Source: a virus
Virus record (IMG/VR): IMGVR_UViG_3300032342_000024
Location: 1 to 37,592 of that record
Length of the DNA stretch: 37,592 nucleotides
Reading direction: 5' to 3' (one strand)
The translations under genes were made by a program, and so were the position numbers. Position 1 is the stretch's first letter. Every line of letters begins with the position of its first letter. Of the stretch, positions 15,061-23,000 are shown one piece after another. The notes beneath the pieces were generated by a model that was not told the origin of the DNA, did not search any database, and saw only the letters and a list, made by a program, of their open reading frames with translations.

Positions 15061-16194
15061 ATGGCGACGAACACATGGAGTCCCACTTCGGGGAACAACT
15101 GGAGCACCGATGCCAACTGGTCACTCGGGCATAAGCCTACTACTGGCGAAGACGTTACGTTCGACCATGCGGTTTCTGATGGCAACTGCACGATAGACGA
15201 AGCGACCGCCACACTCGCGACTTTCGGTCTATTGACGGGGTACTTGGGTACAGTCACTAACGCGGCGAACGCGCACGTCACCACGACCTCGGACATAACC
15301 ATCTCATCGGGTACGACGACCTCCAGAACCGACTGCATGTGGACTTGCGGGGGGAGCTTCTTACAGACTGGTGGAACTATAACACAATCCGTTCTTAGCA
15401 TCACATTTTCGGGTTCTGGTAAAAGCATAACATGTTCGGTCAGCGGTAATGCGTTCTATAATTTGATTTTCAACGACGATACGACAATTGTTAGCACAGT
15501 TCAGGCCGTTCATGATTTGACCGTTTCCACTGGTAAACTTGTGACCGTGAGTTCAGGTAAAATATTGTATTGGAATCCAACCGCGACTTCGACATATACT
15601 AATCTCGGTGCATTAGGCGGACTTGGAACTCTTGAACTCTATAGTGATGCTGGGTCGGCTAATAAAGTCGTGACTTTTGGAACCGTGAACGTCCCCGTTC
15701 TCATATATGGGCAGGGAGGAATACCGGCAGACCGCGCGATAACGCTCGGCGCAAACACAGTGTTTGGCTCGACTCTCAATATCAATTCTGCTCACGCTTC
15801 TCGCACGATGTCCCTTCTCGCCGGAGCCAGCAACTATCAGCTTCAGGTCGCAGGGCTGGCAACGGTCGGAGCGACCGGGGTGGTGGCGCAGGGCACGGGC
15901 AAGTTCCAATACGACGGGGGCTTCCTCGTGAACGGCGCCGGCAACGGGTACACGCAGACGGGGACGATGCTCGACACGGTCGTCAACGGGACGATGCGGG
16001 TGTCGACGGACTTCGCTCCGACCGGGAGCTGGAGGGTGAGGCACCTGATAGTGGACGTGACGAAGACGCTGACGATAGCGGCGGGGCAGATCATCAGGTA
16101 CAATTCGATAGCGAACGCCGGCACGATAGCCGGGGCGGGGCGGGCGGAGAGATGGATCGACAAGAGGCCGAGGCCGAGGGCGAGGAGATGCTGA
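15061..16194 (+). CDS. Putative beta-solenoid fibre/decoration protein
   Basis: 377 residues. The N-terminus has a Trp-rich motif (WSPTSGNNWSTDANWS, then KPTTGEDVTF) also seen in looser form at the start of the 22277 gene. The body is Thr/Ser/Gly-rich repeats of short strands, as in beta-solenoid fibres that bind sugars. Codons in about 15115-15830 end in A/T far more than those in the last 350 bases. The change is sharp, so the gene is probably a recombinant of two sources. Likely surface exposed. Confidence 0.6.
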   Translation: MATNTWSPTSGNNWSTDANWSLGHKPTTGEDVTFDHAVSDGNCTIDEATATLATFGLLTGYLGTVTNAANAHVTTTSDITISSGTTTSRTDCMWTCGGSFLQTGGTITQSVLSITFSGSGKSITCSVSGNAFYNLIFNDDTTIVSTVQAVHDLTVSTGKLVTVSSGKILYWNPTATSTYTNLGALGGLGTLELYSDAGSANKVVTFGTVNVPVLIYGQGGIPADRAITLGANTVFGSTLNINSAHASRTMSLLAGASNYQLQVAGLATVGATGVVAQGTGKFQYDGGFLVNGAGNGYTQTGTMLDTVVNGTMRVSTDFAPTGSWRVRHLIVDVTKTLTIAAGQIIRYNSIANAGTIAGAGRAERWIDKRPRPRARRC

Positions 16195-16195
16195 A

Positions 16196-18025
16196 ATGAG
16201 CAACACCATATCGAACGATCCGAACGTGATCACACTCAGGGTCAGGGGAGCGAACGGTCAGGCGACGGACATGTTCGTCGTCGAGAAGTACGACGGGACG
16301 GACGTCTTCGTGGTCGACAAGGACGGGAATGTGACGACGGCCCTCGACGTGAGGGGCACGAGCTACGTCGTCTGGAAGAGCGGGACGACATGTTACGCAA
16401 AGAACGGGTCGAACGGAGGCATAACGTCGTCAAGCACGAGCATCGCGACGGTGCTCACGGCGGTCATCGCCGACATCTCGGCGGGCGGGAAGATCCTCGT
16501 CAGGAACGGCGCATACTCGGAGGCGGTCGCGACGCTTGTCACCATCAACAAGGCGAACGTCACGATCGAGGGCGAGGACAAGCTCGCGACGGTCTTCACG
16601 AACGTCAGCTTCAGCGTCGGAGCGAACGGCGTCACGCTGAGGAGGTTCACCGTCACGGGCACGGTGGCGTCCGCGGGCACGGCGATCAGCGTGGGCAACA
16701 CGCGCAACGACGCGACCTTCGAGGACGTGCGGGTGCAGACCCTCACGAGCTGCCTCTCGGCCTTCGGGCTTGGCGGCAACTGCGCGAGGATCAGGTACAC
16801 GCGCTGTGAGGCGATCGACATCGACGGCTTCGGATTCTACAACGTCTCCGACCACGGCACCGACGTCTTCGAGGACATCTGGTACGAGGGATGCCTCGCG
16901 AAGAACTGCGGCAGCGCGACATCGAACGCGTGGGCAACGGGTTACGACTTCTCGGAGAACCCGACGCTGAAGAACTGCTTCGTCAGCAACTGCAGGGCGG
17001 AGGGATGCTGGGAGTCGGGCTTCCACATAGAGCCGACCGTTCGGGAAAACGTCGTCATCTCGAACTGCACCTCGGAGGGAAACGGGCAGAAGCCGGGGTT
17101 CACATTCGGCTCGGGATTCTGCGTCTGCGGCGACATCAGACTCACCGGCTGCCATGCGAAGGACAACCTCGGGTCGGGGTTCTACTTCACGAACGACGTC
17201 GCTAATCACGCGGGCACGTTGATCATCGAGGGATGCGACGACGACGGCAGTGTCACCGGCATAAGCACACCGGGAACGACCGGCGGGCAGACCTTCATCA
17301 ACGACTTCGTCTCCATCGGCGCGGGAGAGCCGATACACATTCTGTCGGGCAAGAACATCCACGTCGAGAACCTGAGGGCGATCGACCCCACCGGCGGGAA
17401 CGTCGGGTCGGAGTACTGGTTCGCGATGCTCGGCTCGACCTCGTACCCGTGCGTGGACTGCGATTTCGATGTCCACCTGTCGTGCGACGATGCGCTCACA
17501 TACGGCATCTACATGGGGCAGGGGACGAGGGTCAGGTTCAGCGGGCACCTGCAGGTCCCGAACGTCACGGAGTGCGCCCTGCTAATCAACGGCGGGACGG
17601 ACATCGACGTGACCGACTTCAAGATAGAGACCCTGGTCAACATGGGCGTCTACGTCAAGAACGGCACGAGCTGCGCTCGGATAAAGGTGGCTCGGGGCCA
17701 TCTCGTCGACTCAGGCGGGGCCGCCCTAATCGGCATCAAGGGGCAGACGGCGGGCAACGTGGCGGTCGAGCGCGAGACGACCCGGCTGACCGGTTTCGTG
17801 ACCGGCTTCACCGGCTGCAAGTTCGACGAGAACGCGGGGAAGTCGACGGGGACGGGGGCGGAGCAGACGATCGCTCACCTGCTCACGGTCGCCCCGACGA
17901 TCGTGATGCTCTCGAACACGACCGCGCTCGGTTGCCCGCCCTATCAGAGCACCGCCGCCGATGCGACGAACATCTACGTCACCGGAGTCAATGGCAAGCC
18001 GTTCGCATGGGAGGCGAAGGTCTGA
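16196..18025 (+). CDS. Right-handed beta-helix spike protein
   Basis: 609 residues. After a short N-terminal attachment-like part (residues 1-70) comes a long series of strand turns with repeated Asn, Cys and Gly positions (NCFVSNCRAEGCWESGFHIE and similar), typical of pectate-lyase-type parallel beta helices in phage tailspikes. Residues about 85-130 (ISAGGKILVRNGAYSEAV, then NVTIEGED) mark the start of the helix. Such proteins bind or cut surface polysaccharides. Its position before the connector gene suggests it may decorate the head or neck rather than the tail tip. Confidence 0.75.
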   Translation: MSNTISNDPNVITLRVRGANGQATDMFVVEKYDGTDVFVVDKDGNVTTALDVRGTSYVVWKSGTTCYAKNGSNGGITSSSTSIATVLTAVIADISAGGKILVRNGAYSEAVATLVTINKANVTIEGEDKLATVFTNVSFSVGANGVTLRRFTVTGTVASAGTAISVGNTRNDATFEDVRVQTLTSCLSAFGLGGNCARIRYTRCEAIDIDGFGFYNVSDHGTDVFEDIWYEGCLAKNCGSATSNAWATGYDFSENPTLKNCFVSNCRAEGCWESGFHIEPTVRENVVISNCTSEGNGQKPGFTFGSGFCVCGDIRLTGCHAKDNLGSGFYFTNDVANHAGTLIIEGCDDDGSVTGISTPGTTGGQTFINDFVSIGAGEPIHILSGKNIHVENLRAIDPTGGNVGSEYWFAMLGSTSYPCVDCDFDVHLSCDDALTYGIYMGQGTRVRFSGHLQVPNVTECALLINGGTDIDVTDFKIETLVNMGVYVKNGTSCARIKVARGHLVDSGGAALIGIKGQTAGNVAVERETTRLTGFVTGFTGCKFDENAGKSTGTGAEQTIAHLLTVAPTIVMLSNTTALGCPPYQSTAADATNIYVTGVNGKPFAWEAKV

Positions 18026-19020
18026 TGTCGGCCAGTCTGGACCTGAACGGCACGACCCACACGATAGCGGTGGATGCCTCGGAGACGTATTTTCAGGTCA
18101 AGGACACGAGCGCGCTGAAGAACGGGACGCTGGTCATTCAGGCGGGGGCGAAGCTGCTCTTCGACGACGCGCTGGGGTCGGCGGGGGAGTCGCCCGGGTT
18201 CGCGGCGGACTGGGTCGGGACGCTCACGATCACGGGGACGGCGGCGAACCCGGTGGAGATCGCGTCCGTCGACGACATCCCGCACCACAAGTGGACGATA
18301 GCGCTCGGCGTCAGCGGGACGTGGACGCAGGTCAGGATCAGCGGCAACGGGGCGTACTCGACGACCGGGGCCGTCATCCACAACACGGTGGTCTTCGGGT
18401 ACGACACGTACTGCGGCGTCGACGACGTCAGACGGCTCACGGGCATCACCGTCGCACAGGTGTCGGACGCGGACGTCTCGGCGCTGATCGACATGGCGAA
18501 GGAGGAGATCAACGACTTCACCGGGAAGGAGTGGCTGACCGGGACGGTCGTCAACGAGGAGCACGACTACGCGGGCGGGGGATCCGTCCACCTCGACAGC
18601 TTCCCGGTGCAGAGCATCACGACGCTGCAGTATCGCGGCGGGGCCGTGTGGAGCACCAAGACGCAGGGAGCGGAGAGCGATTACTATGCCTCGCCCGAGG
18701 ACCTGAGGAAAGGCATCGTCAGGCTGCTCAAGGAGCCGTCCGAGGACCGTCAGGCGGTCAGGGTCACGTACATCTACGGCGAGCCGGTCATGTCGGGGAA
18801 GATAAGGAAGCTCTGCGCGGCGATCGCGGGCAGGGACGCTCTTCTCTCGACGACGCTGCCGCAGAAGGCGAGCGTGATCGACAAGCGGTTCGAGCTTCTC
18901 GGCGAGACCATCAAGAGTCTCAAGGGGCAGCTCGCTCCCATCAGGCCGTGGATCGGCGACAACGCGGACGAGTACAGGTACGGCAGCCGGAGCAGGGGCT
19001 TCACCGGGAGGACGATATGA
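18025..19020 (+). CDS. Head-tail connector with N-terminal beta module
   Basis: 331 residues, start overlapping the spike stop (TGATG). Residues about 1-125 are a Gly/Thr-rich beta module (NGTLVIQAGAKLLFDD, GTLTITGTAANPVEIAS) related in pattern to the front of the 22277 gene. From about residue 135 the sequence is a gp6-like connector (CGVDDVRRLTGITVAQVSDA, IDMAKEEINDFTGKEW), the ring under the portal. The added N-terminal module is unusual and may project outward from the neck. Confidence 0.7.
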   Translation: MSASLDLNGTTHTIAVDASETYFQVKDTSALKNGTLVIQAGAKLLFDDALGSAGESPGFAADWVGTLTITGTAANPVEIASVDDIPHHKWTIALGVSGTWTQVRISGNGAYSTTGAVIHNTVVFGYDTYCGVDDVRRLTGITVAQVSDADVSALIDMAKEEINDFTGKEWLTGTVVNEEHDYAGGGSVHLDSFPVQSITTLQYRGGAVWSTKTQGAESDYYASPEDLRKGIVRLLKEPSEDRQAVRVTYIYGEPVMSGKIRKLCAAIAGRDALLSTTLPQKASVIDKRFELLGETIKSLKGQLAPIRPWIGDNADEYRYGSRSRGFTGRTI

Positions 19021-19457
19021 GCAGCGTCAACGACCCGGCGCAGGCGATCGCGACGGTGCTGCTCGCGGGGTGGTCTACCGCGACCGGTGGGCTCAAGCCG
19101 AACATCGACAAGGAGTGGTACAGCGCGATCCACTCGAAGGTCGCGACGAACGACGGGCGCACGAGCGAGATAAGGCACGTCAGCGTCAGGGAGATCGCGG
19201 CGTCGCATGTCGTGTCGGGAGGGCTCGTCGAGACGGTGACGAACGAGCTGCAGATAGACATCTGGGCGGCGACGGACGCCGCCGCGAGGCAGATGAGGGA
19301 CGAGGTGAAGAGGATCCTGCGGGCGGAGGCGAACGACCCCGCGACAGGGATCCAATTCGTCACAGGCACGTCGTGGAGGGACTCGTCGGCGATCGACGAG
19401 GGCGACCAGCTATATCGCTACTCCGCCACGATTGAGCTCGAATACGAGGAGGCGTGA
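19017..19457 (+). CDS. Tail completion/terminator-like protein
   Basis: 146 residues, ATGA start. Mixed helix-strand protein with ELQIDIWAATDAAARQMRDE followed by a strand-rich C-terminus (YRYSATIELEYEE), the layout of small tail terminator proteins in siphoviruses. Position between connector and tail tube genes fits. Assignment is by pattern and order. Confidence 0.6.
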   Translation: MSSVNDPAQAIATVLLAGWSTATGGLKPNIDKEWYSAIHSKVATNDGRTSEIRHVSVREIAASHVVSGGLVETVTNELQIDIWAATDAAARQMRDEVKRILRAEANDPATGIQFVTGTSWRDSSAIDEGDQLYRYSATIELEYEEA

Positions 19458-19462
19458 GAAGG

Positions 19463-19747
19463 ATGGAAATAGAACTGATAGCGCTGACCGCGGGCGCGAT
19501 CGCGGGGGCACTCGGCGGGGCACTCTATTGGATTGTCCCGGCGCAGGACGAAACGGTCGAGCCGGACAGCATGCTCAAGAAGAGGATCGTCGCAGGCGCG
19601 ATAGTCGGCGCGATGGCGAGTCCGATCCTGATGAGCTTCGCGCTCGGTGTGGACTACGCGACGATGGCCGCTCTGACGGGCATCATGCTCGCGGGTTACG
19701 GGGCTATCGACACCTTGAAGGCGCTCCTTGGGAAGTTGAGGAGCTGA
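19463..19747 (+). CDS. Small three-helix membrane protein (holin candidate)
   Basis: 94 residues from ATG 19463, chosen because GGAGG lies about 10 bases upstream. GTG 19454 is possible. Three hydrophobic segments (about 4-22, 40-58, 62-80) rich in Ala and Gly, short charged loops and a basic C-terminus. This is holin-like, and it is next to another small membrane protein. Archaeal virus holins are poorly defined, so the role is inference. No endolysin is recognised in the window. Confidence 0.5.
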   Translation: MEIELIALTAGAIAGALGGALYWIVPAQDETVEPDSMLKKRIVAGAIVGAMASPILMSFALGVDYATMAALTGIMLAGYGAIDTLKALLGKLRS

Positions 19748-19762
19748 GAGGGGGGATCGACG

Positions 19763-20020
19763 TTGAAGATGCAAGACAAGAAACTCATGGACAGGATGGA
19801 GAAGTACAGCAAGATGCCGGACCATGACATACTCATCCTCAACGTCGCGATGACCGAGCAACTCGGCGACGTGTTGCTCGACGAGGGGGGCATCTGCGAC
19901 AAGGTGCAGGTGCTCGCCGAGGACAACGTGGCGATGAAGACCTACTGGAAGATAACCGCCACCATACTCATACTCATGGTTCCCGTGATCATCGGGATCG
20001 TGTGGGACTTGATGCACTGA
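19763..20020 (+). CDS. XhlA-like small membrane protein
   Basis: 85 residues, TTG start behind GAGAGGGGGG. The N-terminal 60 residues are charged and helical, and residues about 62-80 form one hydrophobic segment near the C-terminus. This matches the layout of XhlA-type lysis accessory proteins. With the preceding three-helix protein it could form a lysis pair, though both sit unusually inside the tail operon. Confidence 0.45.
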   Translation: MKMQDKKLMDRMEKYSKMPDHDILILNVAMTEQLGDVLLDEGGICDKVQVLAEDNVAMKTYWKITATILILMVPVIIGIVWDLMH

Positions 20021-20033
20021 AGGAAGGAAGGAC

Positions 20034-20963
20034 ATGACAATACTGGGATCGGAGGTCAAGAGGGCCTACTGGAGCGCGGAGACGAGCTACGGGGTCACGA
20101 CCACGGCGGCGCTGAAGGCGCTCGGCGATGTGTTCGACGTGAGCGGGAACATCAACCCGAACCCCGAGGAGGACTCGATCGAGAACCGGGCCTACTCGAA
20201 GGTGGGGTTCGGCGTCAACGAGGCGAGCTTCTCGCTGAAGGCGAAGGTGTGGCTGAGGTCGGGGACGACGTTCGTGCCGGAGAACTTCTGGGCGCTCTAC
20301 CCGCTGGGAGAGACGACCGGGAGGGCGACGGACGGGAGGCTCGACAGCTTCTCCTTCGTGACGAAGAAGACGTCGGGAGGCGTGGACTACTACGCGCTCT
20401 GGAACGGGTGCATGGTGGACTCGCTGACCATCTCGGCGCCGGGCGTCGGGAAGGCGATCATCTACGAGCTCGGGTGCAAGGCGCAGTACTGCACGAGGAG
20501 CACGACGAAGGCGTTCACGGGGATCCAGACGATAACGGTCGGGGCGGACCCGACGCTGCCGACGACGGACTACGACAGGTGGACGGGGACGCTGCCGACG
20601 ATCGACTACGGGAGCGGGGCGGCCGACATCGCCGGCGTCATCGACTGGAGCATGTCGATCAAGAACGGGCTCTCGGCGGAGTGGTACAAGAAGAGCACGA
20701 CCTACTACGTCGCGGAGGCGCACGACGAGGGTGGGTTCGAGTGCGACGTCGAGATCAACAGGTGGCACAGGGACGAGACGCACCTCGCGCAGATGCTCGC
20801 GAGGGTGACGACGGGGATCACGCTGACGCTGCCGATCAACGGCAAGACGTGGACGCTCTCGGGCGGCTACATGCCGGGCGGGGCGATGCCGGACCAGAAG
20901 AGCGGGAAGGACCCGCTGAAGGAAACGATCAAGCTGAAGTTCAATGCCATAGCGATCGCGTGA
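20034..20963 (+). CDS. Major tail tube protein
   Basis: 309 residues after a GGAAGGAAGG ribosome site. Begins SEVKRAYWSAETSYGVTTTA, a common start of siphovirus tail tube proteins, and continues as a strand-rich protein with a C-terminal PLKETIKLKFNAIAIA. Its position before the chaperone candidate and tape measure gene supports the role. It would polymerise around the tape measure to form the tube. Confidence 0.75.
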   Translation: MTILGSEVKRAYWSAETSYGVTTTAALKALGDVFDVSGNINPNPEEDSIENRAYSKVGFGVNEASFSLKAKVWLRSGTTFVPENFWALYPLGETTGRATDGRLDSFSFVTKKTSGGVDYYALWNGCMVDSLTISAPGVGKAIIYELGCKAQYCTRSTTKAFTGIQTITVGADPTLPTTDYDRWTGTLPTIDYGSGAADIAGVIDWSMSIKNGLSAEWYKKSTTYYVAEAHDEGGFECDVEINRWHRDETHLAQMLARVTTGITLTLPINGKTWTLSGGYMPGGAMPDQKSGKDPLKETIKLKFNAIAIA

Positions 20964-20971
20964 GGTGGAAG

Positions 20972-21598
20972 ATGACAGGGGAACAGCTGCCGCCTCTCCC
21001 GATGGAGTGGCACGAGAACCCGAACGACGTGATCGAGTCCGAACTCGTCGACGTGCGCCCGATCATGCAGGCGCAGTCGATGGTCGCGGCGGTGAAGACC
21101 TCGAAGGGAAAACTCCTCTTCAAGAAGATGAGGAGCCCGAGGCACCGCGCAGTCATGGCGAAGTTCGGCGCACTGCTCGCGGAGATAACGCAGATGCAGT
21201 CGAGGGTGCTCCCGCTGATCGAGAAGCCCGACGAGGAGAAGACGATCGACGACATCGCGCTCCTCGCGGACTTCATGGACAAGGGCAGGCCGTACAGCGA
21301 GGAGATGGTGTTCCAGAGCCTCTTCAGGCCGCAGATGGACAGGGACACGTTCGACGCGATGCTCGACGCCTTCGATGAGAAGGAGCGGCAGCAGATCATG
21401 CTCGCGGTCGCGAGGATATACGCGCCGACGGAGGCGGAGAAGGAAGCGGTGAAGAAGATCGTGAGGCTCGCGAAGGACTACGGTATCCCGCCCTTCCCCG
21501 GTGTGAAGAGCATCGAGGACGCGACACTCGAGCAGATGAATATCATGCAGGAGAACTCGAACGATGAGGCGAGGGAACTCCAGAAGATGCTGAAGTGA
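20972..21598 (+). CDS. Tail assembly chaperone candidate
   Basis: 208 residues from ATG 20972 (GAGGTGG directly upstream; GTG 20960 is an alternative). Mostly helical and charged, with no Cys. It sits exactly where siphoviruses carry the tail chaperone, between tube and tape measure genes. No slippery heptamer or second overlapping frame is visible near its end, so the usual frameshifted long form seems absent. Confidence 0.55.
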   Translation: MTGEQLPPLPMEWHENPNDVIESELVDVRPIMQAQSMVAAVKTSKGKLLFKKMRSPRHRAVMAKFGALLAEITQMQSRVLPLIEKPDEEKTIDDIALLADFMDKGRPYSEEMVFQSLFRPQMDRDTFDAMLDAFDEKERQQIMLAVARIYAPTEAEKEAVKKIVRLAKDYGIPPFPGVKSIEDATLEQMNIMQENSNDEARELQKMLK

Positions 21599-21608
21599 GG
21601 GTAACAAG

Positions 21609-22280
21609 ATGGCAGGCGGAGACGCTGAGGCGAGGCTGATTCTGAGAGGGGTCGATGAGAACGCCACCTCGACCATCAGGAACGTCAACAAGGAGACGAG
21701 GAGCCTCACGAGCCAGTGGAAGGAGCTCAAGAAGGACTCGCTGGAGTCGAACATCGCGTGGATCAAGTCGTCGCAGGCGCTGCATCAGGTGAGCGCCGGG
21801 CTCAACATGGCCGGCAACTCGATGGAGCGGCTCGGGCTGCTGACGAAGGACCAGGCCGCGGCGATGAACACCGGGCTCGCGATCATGAACCTGTTCGTCG
21901 GGGCGGCGATGGCCATACAAGGCATCATAGCGCTCGTCAACGCGCTGAAGACCTCCACGATCGCGCTCACGATAGTCCAGGCGCTGCAGACGGGGCTGAT
22001 ACCTTTCATAGGCCCGGCGCTCGTGATCGCGGCGATAGCGGCCGCGGCAGGGGCCGCCATCTTCCTCGCGACGGCGCAGACGTCGCCGGGGCAGAGCAGG
22101 ACGGTCACCGAGTCCGGGCCGGTCTACGCGCACAAGGGCGAGTCGATCGGTAGGGTGTCGCAGCCGGGGAGAGCAGGTGGGGGCTTCAACATCACGATCC
22201 AGACGGGGGCGCTCGACATAGGGAGCTTTTATGACCGAAGGGACCTCGAGAAGAGGATCAGCAAGGCGGTGAACGGATGA
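21609..22280 (+). CDS. Tape measure protein, very short
   Basis: 223 residues. It shows the compressed layout of a tape measure: a helical N-terminus (LRGVDENATSTIRNVNKETR), a hydrophobic transmembrane-like middle (residues about 95-155, Ala/Ile-rich), and a C-terminal segment with AHKGESIGRV, a Gly run and FNITIQTGALD, as in other tape measures. Most such proteins have 600-2000 residues. At about 1.5 angstrom per residue this predicts a tail tube of only about 30-35 nm. Confidence 0.7.
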   Translation: MAGGDAEARLILRGVDENATSTIRNVNKETRSLTSQWKELKKDSLESNIAWIKSSQALHQVSAGLNMAGNSMERLGLLTKDQAAAMNTGLAIMNLFVGAAMAIQGIIALVNALKTSTIALTIVQALQTGLIPFIGPALVIAAIAAAAGAAIFLATAQTSPGQSRTVTESGPVYAHKGESIGRVSQPGRAGGGFNITIQTGALDIGSFYDRRDLEKRISKAVNG

Positions 22281-22996
22281 CGGCATACACGAGGAACGCA
22301 TCGGGGACGTGGGCGGAGACGACGAAGTGGACGCCGAACGGGACGCCGGTGACGGGCGACACGGTCGCCGTAACGACCTACGCGGTGCAGGTGTCAGCGG
22401 ACATAGCCTTCAAGTCCGTCTATGTCCACACGGGAGGAACTCTCACAGTGGACGCCGGCGTGGACATGATCATGGATGACCACGCGGACGCGTATCTCCT
22501 CGTGGCGTCGACGGGGACGATCGCGGTCAACGGGACGTACGCGAGCCCGGTGACGCTCTCGCCGCCGTCCTCGCCGCCGACGAACAAACTCGACGTGAGG
22601 ATATGTAGCACGACATCGACCATCGCGCACTTCCACATCAGCGACGTGCAGGTGGCGATCGGGAAGACGGGGACGGACTACATCGGGGTCACGAGGACGC
22701 CGAGGATCGGAAACCTTCAGAGGTCGCCGCGGATCGACTCAGACCCATGCCTCGGGAGGTATCGGGGCAGAGTCCATTACAAGGGCAACGAGTCCGGGAT
22801 CCTCGACGTCGAGGGGACGTGGCGCGTGTCGGAGCTGCAGTGGGAGTACGTCGACGAGATGAAGGAGGCGGGGACGACCGGCTTCTTCGTGTCGCAGTAC
22901 GTCCAGATGCCAAACTGCAAGATCCTGTCGCATGAGATCGCGCCGTCGGACACGGACTACAGGAAGTACACGCTGACGCTGATCGAGGACGAGTGA
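22277..22996 (+). CDS. Tail protein with N-terminal beta module (distal tail-like)
   Basis: 239 residues, ATGA start. Residues 1-120 are a Gly/Thr-rich beta module with a W..TTKW..NGTPVTGD start and GGTLTVDAGVDMIMDD, resembling the fronts of the 15061 and 18025 products. Residues 150-239 form a separate strand-rich domain (DVEGTWRVSELQWEYVDEMK) likely to join the tail tip. Position after the tape measure supports a distal-tail role. Confidence 0.55.
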   Translation: MTAYTRNASGTWAETTKWTPNGTPVTGDTVAVTTYAVQVSADIAFKSVYVHTGGTLTVDAGVDMIMDDHADAYLLVASTGTIAVNGTYASPVTLSPPSSPPTNKLDVRICSTTSTIAHFHISDVQVAIGKTGTDYIGVTRTPRIGNLQRSPRIDSDPCLGRYRGRVHYKGNESGILDVEGTWRVSELQWEYVDEMKEAGTTGFFVSQYVQMPNCKILSHEIAPSDTDYRKYTLTLIEDE

Positions 22997-23000
22997 GCGC

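Noticed and set aside
20900-21610. Programmed frameshift in the tail chaperone gene
   Set aside because: No slippery heptamer near the 3' end and no second open frame leading into the tape measure gene.
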